Part shown: in pieces, positions 60,088 through 64,000 of the stretch
Layout of the letters: each line of letters opens with the position of its first letter
Numbering within the stretch: position 1 is the first letter of the stretch
NCBI GenBank assembly: GCA_037577475.1
Contig: JBAGJB010000138.1
Location: forward strand, 55,219 to 119,218
Direction: 5' to 3'
DNA length: 64,000 nt
Source of the DNA: Chaunax sp. Z400
Lineage: Eukaryota > Chordata > Actinopteri > Lophiiformes > Chaunacidae
The notes under the pieces: generated by a model
Database searches by the model: none
Seen by the model: only the letters and a program-made list of their open reading frames with translations
Told to the model about the DNA's origin: nothing
Translations under genes and position numbers: made by a program

Positions 60088-63000
60088 CTGTTTGAGTCCA
60101 GAGAACATGAAGGCATCGGAGGGTTCAACAGCCATCTCCACCTCCTGCACCAGAGCCGTTCTGTTCTCTATGTGGTAACGAACAGAAACAGACTCTCTGA
60201 CTCGCCCGAATGATGGTAGATCTGCAATCAAGTAAAGACGTTTAGAAATAAAGGCCCATATTCTATAAAACTGACTTCATTAGGTGATAGTATGAAAATA
60301 ATAGTCACTGCTGCAGGATCAGAGCATTATCACCAAGCATAGTGTACAATAATGTGACTCTTGTGCATTCACTGACCAGCATGGATGTAAAGCGGGACAG
60401 ACTCCAGGATGATGTGAGGTAGAGTGACTGTAGTTTGGATGAGAGGACCGTCTTCACTGGACGACTTTCTGTGCAGCAGAGTTCAAACAGAGGCTTAACA
60501 GCATGTTCAAACCCACTGACCCGCCAGCCACACCCTGTTAGTGAGAGTACGTACCTCCTCCATGATATCAGGTACTGTCCTGTAGCTACAGTACTATTGT
60601 TGTTGACCAGTGGTGGACACCGGAGACAGAAACACTCACTGGCACACTCACCTGTCTGCAGAACCACTGGCCGCACACACAAACAGATAACAGGTTATGG
60701 TCGTGGGATTTAGACCTTTTTGGTTGTAGATACAAATGTTAAAACGGTAAATCTAGACAGGTACCTTCCTGCAGCTGCGACTGAAGCTGTGGTGTGTTGC
60801 TGCTCACAGTGAGCAGCTGCAGAGAAGAGGAGGCTAGCTGAAGAGGCCAGGGAGACGTTGAGAGGACATCTGTCATCAACAGGAAGGGGATGTCCACCGC
60901 TACCCGGTCCATTGGCTCAAACTGAACACACACAGAAGCACAGATGATGCTAAGACCTCTAAAACCCACATTCAGTATGGTGAGGTCGGTGCCTGCACCA
61001 ATGCTGTTGTCACTAAATATGCTCCCCTTGGGTGATGTCATCTGTAGACATGGTATTTCCTCTCACTGATACCTAGATGACATACAGTTGTCCCTCCCCG
61101 TTAAGCCCTCTGACTTCTCTACAGGACTGTCTGACTGATATAGAAAACTGATGTCCATAAATTCTACTTAAGCTTCCTTCTAATAAAACAGAGGTTGTGT
61201 TATTGATAATGAGCTTTACCAATTAGCATATTACGAAACTAATACTGCCATCTACTGTTTACTTGTTGCCATGGACACACATGTCATTACAACACAGAGG
61301 GCAGTGAAATGCATCCCTGGTCCCAGGTTCAGAGTTAAGGTTGGGGATAGCGGTCAATGATGAGCATCAGCTCAGGACGCAGAGCAAGACACTGAACCCC
61401 AACTTAGTGTGTTTGTCATAATTCTGATGCCAAGGCACAATAAATAAATGAAGAGACTGTTTCATTTCAAATATTACAGAATTCTTGGATGAAATTTATA
61501 GTGACAGTAGATGAAAACCCAAACTACATTCAGATTCATTCATATTCCAAGTTTTGGGGATATACTGGTTGAAACTTTCAAGACGTTGTACAAACCCTGT
61601 AAGGAGTACTAGCAACATGTACATCATAGTTCTGTTTCACAGTGTGCAATGTTAAGACAAGGAACACATAATCACTGCTGTTAGAGCCAGTTTCTCCGGC
61701 GACAACCTGCACTGGAATAGAAAAACGTATCCAAAGCTAAGACCTAAAACCCTGAAGGACCACTGGTGCACCTCCTTATTAATTATCAGCCACACACCTT
61801 GTTGGATACAAACTTTGCAGACACCTCAAACGGGACCACCGTCTCTATGGTAACCGTCTCGTCCTGGAAGACAACAGAATGAGAGAGGAGTAAACCAGCA
61901 TGTGAGCATCTATGATTTTAAGGTGCACTGCAGCAGAGCTCAGCTGTGTCTTTACCTTATGACATTTACAGACTATCTGTCGTCCTTCCACTGTGGTGTC
62001 CGTGCTGTAGGCCACGTGGAACAGGAAGACCCTCGGTCCAGTTGACACACACTTCACATATACGCATCTCTGCAACTACAGACAAACAGGTGGTCTGTTT
62101 GTGTTTGTGTGTTTGTGTATTTTCCCCGTCAGTCTTCCTCTATCTTATTATTAGTATTTCAGGAACTTTATCCTATTAATTATATTTACTATGTAACTAT
62201 ACACTGTATACACAGATTCATGCATTCCAACATTATCACTAAGCATTAGACATTTCCAACAGGTGACAGCTTCGTTGCTATGTAATAATTCAGCTGAGGC
62301 ACTGGTAAGCCATGTGAGAAGGAGGGAGGCATCTCTCCAGCATTAGCCCCTCTTAAACAGCCTCTTCAAGGCGGGGCAGTGGTGTCCTTAATTTAAGTGC
62401 CTCAGCATTCTGTATTAAAGTTCAAAGGTGAAATGGGGGGTCACTGCTGTGTGAAACGACTTGTGTACAAAAGGAGTTGAGGAGGCGAGGTGTCGCGACA
62501 GGAGGGCAGCTTGATGTTCTGATGACGTGTTATGTGTGTGACCCTCAACCAGGACATTTAAAAAGCAACTAGTAGCAGTTAGCAGCTAACACAAAAAAAG
62601 AAAATAAATCAGCAGAAACTGATGCTGTTGTGTTACACGTCACCTCTTTTGCATGTGGAACACCAGCATGCTATTTAAAGTCACATACTAGGTATGCAGC
62701 TGTTGGTTCATTCACTTTAAATAAACTAAGGTGGTGTAGAGAAGGGTCTCTGTTGTGGCTCTTCTGCACATTCGCTGTGTAAATAGTGCTGCTGTAATGT
62801 TGTCATTATTTCATTTCACTTCATAACGAACACAGAAAAGACTGGGGGGGCATCACATCCTGCCAACAGCTGACACAAAGGAAAACTCAGTGAGTGTTAT
62901 GTTTGCATCGTCCCATGTGTTGTAAGCTTCTTGGTAGCTTTGTAGTCACTCCTCTGTTATCGCAGCATTAAGGTAGCACACGGTTGGCGTGTTTACACAA

Positions 63001-64000
63001 CCGGATATATGAAAATGTTTTAAAGTTGCACTCCAGACAAACACTCTAGACTCAAAAGGCTGAATATTCTTTCCCAAAACAAGAAAAATAAAATGTTAAA
63101 AATCCCAAGAGGCACCATTCTTGTATATGTTTGATGAGTTAGCCTACAGTATATCTCCTGCATCGCATGCCAGGTAGGGGATAATAAAATGTAAAAAAAA
63201 AAAAAAAAAAAAACATGTAGATAATAATTTCAGAATTCAATCAGTGTTAACTCTTTCAAATTATATGTGACAACTGTTCCATCAGCCTTAGTGTGTTTCT
63301 CTATATGAAGCATCTCTTTATGAACGTATGTCTACCTTTTGGCCTGGTTTCAGATCCCCTAGAGCTCCGTCAGGCAGCAGGGCAGGAGCAGCATCGTCAC
63401 AAACCTTTGAGCCATCGAGCGTCACATGCGTCGTCTGGCCTAGATTAGCATCCTGGCCTGGAAACCCAACCGAGACAAACATCAACACAAACAACACAAA
63501 GAAAATAAATTAAGAGCATTAGTTCATATTTTCACATGTTTAAGAGTCCAATTTTAAGCCATAACTCTATCAAAATGTGTCAACATAACTCTGAAGGTGA
63601 TGAAGACAGGACAAAAAAAAAAAAATCCTTCCACCTACACACTAATTTGTTCAATACTGATAAAAGAAATACAATAACAACTATTTGCAGTCATAGCAGT
63701 ATCAATGTACCTGATTTAAGACCAGCTGTCAATTTGACATCCTTTGCCACGCCCTCCTCCTGTGATTGGACAGTGAGGCTGATGCAGTACATCTCATTGT
63801 TGAGAGCAGGGGGATGGTGGCTCAGCTGAACAGAAATCTTTGGGACTCTGGAGATGATCCTGAACAGCAAAGAGGAACAAACAGGTTCAACATGTGTGTC
63901 GGTGGGGCGTAGAGAATATCTGGTGGAGGAACCTTTACATCAATACTGGGATTGTGTTGTCTGAAAAGAGCCTTACATGGTGCTGTGCTGCATGTTCAGG
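60088..64000 (-). pseudogene. trappc11: trappc11 3' exons, second copy, cut by the window end
   Basis: The exons are 60088-60221, 60377-60468, 60555-60666, 60765-60921, 61798-61863, 61956-62075, 63336-63457, 63711-63859 and the 3' part of the next from 63977. All splice sites and frames match the first copy. In the first of these the RVRES arginine is kept, which is the usual residue in vertebrate TRAPPC11, while the other copy has threonine. The last exon(s) of the gene are missing here too, so the truncation predates the duplication or is shared by artefact. Confidence 0.85.

Larger units (their letters stand above)
54701..64000 (+). repeat. Second copy of the duplicated segment (matches 15938-25191)
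   Basis: Near-identical sequence. The base substitutions I noticed, by first-copy position, are 16215, 16978, 18909, 19066, 20543, 21389, 23579 and 24218. Length changes occur in A-runs near 18130, 24390 and 24805, in a CA array at 20949, and as a 2-base insertion near 20888. The left edge is sharp: ctgctgtggaaaag is shared and the bases before it are unrelated. Confidence 0.95.

Overview
The window is vertebrate DNA, almost certainly from a ray-finned (teleost) fish. Genes are split into short exons with GT-AG introns. CA microsatellites and minisatellites are abundant, and the mobile elements are the usual fish set: a DIRS-type retroelement, L1-like and other LINE tails, a PIF/Harbinger element, two Tc1-like elements and SINE-like repeats. 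Gene names rest on recognising conserved peptides from memory; no alignment or database search was run.

Layout, low to high coordinate. 1-11 kb is repeat territory: a decayed DIRS element, the tail of an L1-like LINE, a 31-bp minisatellite, a decayed Harbinger element and a CA array. 12-13.7 kb holds four consecutive minus-strand exons of naa15 with intact splice sites but no flanking exons. 14.1-15.4 kb is a dead Tc1 element. 21.3-31.9 kb carries exons from the middle and C-terminal half of trappc11 (minus strand), with both gene ends missing. 34.3-35.7 kb is a 3' piece of spdl1 (Spindly). 37.9-52.7 kb is a near full-length piwil1 (Ziwi/Hiwi), from the MTGRARARAR start to the stop codon, with the slicer residues still present.

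Two large-scale facts stand out. First, 15938-25191 is repeated at 54701-64000 at about 99.9% identity in the same orientation. If this is real, the window shows the start of the second copy of a roughly 38.8-kb head-to-tail duplication that would carry trappc11, spdl1 and piwil1. Second, three of the four genes are damaged. trappc11 is truncated at both ends and has an in-frame TAG, a lost donor and a lost acceptor. spdl1 is truncated and frameshifted. piwil1 lacks one exon near the PAZ domain and has three length or phase errors. naa15 is present only as exons 3-6. A mosaic of gene pieces, repeat-rich and recently duplicated, is what one expects of a non-recombining sex-linked segment, a B chromosome or a pericentromeric duplication block. 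That reading is inference. Assembly error (haplotig duplication, homopolymer indels) is the main alternative for the duplication and for the single-base lesions, but not for the missing exons.

No operon, CRISPR array, phage or bacterial feature is present. The very long open frames in the CA arrays and minisatellites are repeat artefacts.
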